From contig JAKPNN010000022.1 in NCBI GenBank assembly GCA_029548365.1, forward strand, positions 30,911-94,910: a stretch of DNA of 64,000 bases. Reading direction: 5' to 3'. Each line of letters opens with the position of its first letter. Position 1 is the stretch's first letter. This DNA is from Chloroflexota bacterium. GTDB lineage: Bacteria > Chloroflexota > Anaerolineae > Anaerolineales > Anaerolineaceae. The translations under genes and the position numbers were made by a program. Of the stretch, positions 62,259-64,000 are shown one piece after another. The notes below the pieces were generated by a model. The model did no database searches and was not told the origin of the DNA. It was given only the letters and a program-made list of their open reading frames with translations.

Positions 62259-64000
62259 GTTTACCGGCTGGCTGCTCGACCTGTTCGAGGACCCGCGTGA
62301 AGGCCTGGTGCTGTATTTTATCGATGAGCAGGGGCCGCGCTGGCGCCTCTGGCATTCCTTCCCGGTCACCTTTTATGCGCTGGGTGAAGGCGCCCAACTG
62401 CGCGCCCTCTGGCAGAACCTCGGCAGCCGTCCGCACGAGATCAGCCTCAGCCGAACGCAGCGCATGGACGTGTTTAAACGTAGACCGGTGAGAGCGCTGG
62501 GTGTCACCGTTAAAAATCCCTACGAGGCGCGCAAAATCTTTCAGCAAACCGCCAACCGTTTCCCCAACCTGGAATACGCCGACGCCGACCTACAGATTTC
62601 CCTGCGCTTTGCCTCCGATACAGGTGCCTTCCCATTGGCGCGCTGTCGCGTCGTCGCCGATGAGGCTCATCAACTGATCGAGATCAAAGTCCTGGAGGAT
62701 GCCTGGACATTAAAGCCGCAACCCATTCCCCTGCGCGTGATGACCCTGACGCCGGACGTCGCCCCGCATCACGCTGTCCCGCGAAGCTTGCTGGTCGAGG
62801 TCGCAGGCGAAACCTACCGCTTTGATCTGGCCACCCCCCGCCCTCTGCTGGCCAACCTGCGGGCACTGATCCAACGCTATGACCCCGACCTGCTGCTGAC
62901 GGATTACGGCGACACCTGGCTCTTGCCGCAATTGCTGCACAATTCTGATAAATACCATATTCCCCTGGGCTTGAACCGCGAACCCGGGCGGGGAACCCGC
63001 TGGCAGGATGAGCGCACCTATTTCTCCTACGGGCAGATCGTCTATCGCGGCCAGCAGATCCACCTGTTTGGGCGCTGCCACATCGACCGCCAGAATGCCG
63101 TTCTGTGGAAGGATTATGCCCTGGAAGGGACCATCGAAGTCAGCCGGGTGACCGCCCTGTCCCTGCAGACCGCTGCACGTGTTTCGCCCGGTACCGGCAT
63201 CTCATCCATCGAGATGCTCACCGCCCTGCGGGAGGGCATCCTCGTGCCCTGGCAAAAGCAGCAGGCGGAGATGCTCAAACCGGCTGCCAACCTGTTTTCT
63301 GCGGATCAGGGTGGGCTGGTTTATCAACCCAAAATCGGCGTGCACAAAAACGTGGCCGAAATTGACTTCGTCTCCCTGTACCCGGCCATCATGGTGCACT
63401 TCAACATCTCGCCGGAGACAATCCTGCCCGACCCTGCAGGAGATAACCTGGTCCCCGCCCTGGGGCTGTCCATCGACGCCAGCCATGAGGGACTGATCCC
63501 CAAGGCGCTGCGACCGCTACTGGAAAAACGCATCGAGATAAAAAAACACCTGGCCAGCGCCCCCCCTTGGGACCCCTACCGAAAAAGCTTTAAAAACCGT
63601 TCATCAGCACTGAAGTGGCTGCTGGTGACCTGTTTTGGCTACCTAGGCTACAAAAATGCGCGCTTCGGACGTATTGAAGCCCACCAGGCCGTCACTGCCT
63701 ACGGTCGCGAGGCGCTTCTGCGCGCCAAAGAGGCCGCAGAGGACCTGGGCTATGAGGTTATTCAGCTTTATGTGGATGGGTTATGGGTGCAGCACCCTGA
63801 AAAAACACAGCCCGAGGAGATCCAGCCCCTGCTGCTGGAAATCCAGGGACGCACCGGTTTGCCCATCTCCCTGGATGGAATCTATCGCTGGGTGGTGTTC
63901 GTTGGCTCGCGCCAGAACAAACAACGCCCGGTCGCCAACCGTTATTTTGGCGTCTTCCAGGATGGAACGCTCAAGGTGCGCGGCATTGACGCCCGCCGGC
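62251..64000 (+). CDS. B-family DNA polymerase with altered motif C (partial, runs off window)
   Basis: 583 complete codons to the window end. The polymerase part has motif A 'DFVSLYPAIM' (Asp372), the fingers segment 'KWLLVTCFGYLGYKNARFG' and motif C at 507-512, which reads YVDGLW where active enzymes have YxDTDS, so the second metal-binding Asp is gone. The N-terminal 340 residues align with the exonuclease region, but the Exo I Asp-x-Glu position reads 'RVMTLTPDV'; 'LLLTDYGDTWLLP' is the remnant of Exo II. It therefore looks proofreading-deficient. The operon (LuxR-type regulator, RecA-fold protein, small helical protein, polymerase) and its SOS-like promoter suggest a damage-tolerance role. 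Confidence 0.85.
   Translation, partial: MPEFTGWLLDLFEDPREGLVLYFIDEQGPRWRLWHSFPVTFYALGEGAQLRALWQNLGSRPHEISLSRTQRMDVFKRRPVRALGVTVKNPYEARKIFQQTANRFPNLEYADADLQISLRFASDTGAFPLARCRVVADEAHQLIEIKVLEDAWTLKPQPIPLRVMTLTPDVAPHHAVPRSLLVEVAGETYRFDLATPRPLLANLRALIQRYDPDLLLTDYGDTWLLPQLLHNSDKYHIPLGLNREPGRGTRWQDERTYFSYGQIVYRGQQIHLFGRCHIDRQNAVLWKDYALEGTIEVSRVTALSLQTAARVSPGTGISSIEMLTALREGILVPWQKQQAEMLKPAANLFSADQGGLVYQPKIGVHKNVAEIDFVSLYPAIMVHFNISPETILPDPAGDNLVPALGLSIDASHEGLIPKALRPLLEKRIEIKKHLASAPPWDPYRKSFKNRSSALKWLLVTCFGYLGYKNARFGRIEAHQAVTAYGREALLRAKEAAEDLGYEVIQLYVDGLWVQHPEKTQPEEIQPLLLEIQGRTGLPISLDGIYRWVVFVGSRQNKQRPVANRYFGVFQDGTLKVRGIDARR

Overview
The window looks like a chromosomal segment from a Chloroflexota bacterium, probably class Anaerolineae. 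The evidence is the gene families: a RecG with an N-terminal extension, a B-family polymerase with an unusual active site, several lipoproteins with Thr/Pro-rich linkers, and Ser/Thr kinase/phosphatase signalling. This is family recognition by eye, not a database result. Genes run on both strands, housekeeping functions dominate the first 22 kb, and I see no phage, insertion sequence or CRISPR array.

1-22 kb: end of a ribosomal protein L25 gene; a leftward run mnmA, small membrane protein, S9 peptidase, damaged pRiA4b ORF-3-like gene, Nudix hydrolase; tatD; a leftward signalling operon (SH3-like membrane protein, PP2C phosphatase, OmpR- and NarL-type response regulators, no histidine kinase) divergent from a Ser/Thr kinase-rpe pair; rpmB; asp23/fakA-like; recG-coaD; lon and folC; an MreB homologue whose catalytic positions are substituted.

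23-29 kb: the most striking locus. After a wrecked rex gene comes a five-gene rightward operon: a zinc-ribbon membrane protein, a membrane-anchored protein ending in a Gly-rich stretch and a Cys-Ala repeat tail, a PqqD-like/radical SAM/SPASM enzyme, a second radical SAM-like protein without the cluster cysteines, and a methyltransferase. It looks like a dedicated system for modifying the Cys-Ala tail. A tRNA-Pro(GGG) follows.

30-43 kb: two paralogous lipoproteins flank a serine-palmitoyltransferase-like enzyme, followed by a GNAT-fold protein. Then comes an Escherichia-type FadR with a FadR-like operator over its own start codon, and genes for an alkyl-DHAP-synthase-like flavoprotein, glpD, an FGGY kinase, a VOC protein, a LarA homologue and an esterase. 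Together these suggest a lipid, ether-lipid and glycerol-phosphate island.

43-56 kb: a heterodimeric ABC exporter, simple repeats, cupin, DtxR-type and XRE-cupin regulators, a third ABC exporter, yigZ, a second LarA homologue with an apparent ATT start, a hydrolase fused to a membrane domain, and tRNA-Glu(TTC).

56-64 kb: DNA-damage-related genes. yedK, a radical SAM-HhH protein, a frameshifted DUF6504 gene, a RelA/SpoT homologue with a degenerate synthetase domain, then a GC-rich operon: LuxR-type regulator, RecA-fold protein without a P-loop, small helical protein, and a B-family polymerase cut by the window end. The radical SAM gene and the polymerase operon share the same promoter layout: a GAAC-N4-GTTC-like operator in the 17-bp spacer, and a start codon 7 nt after the -10 box.
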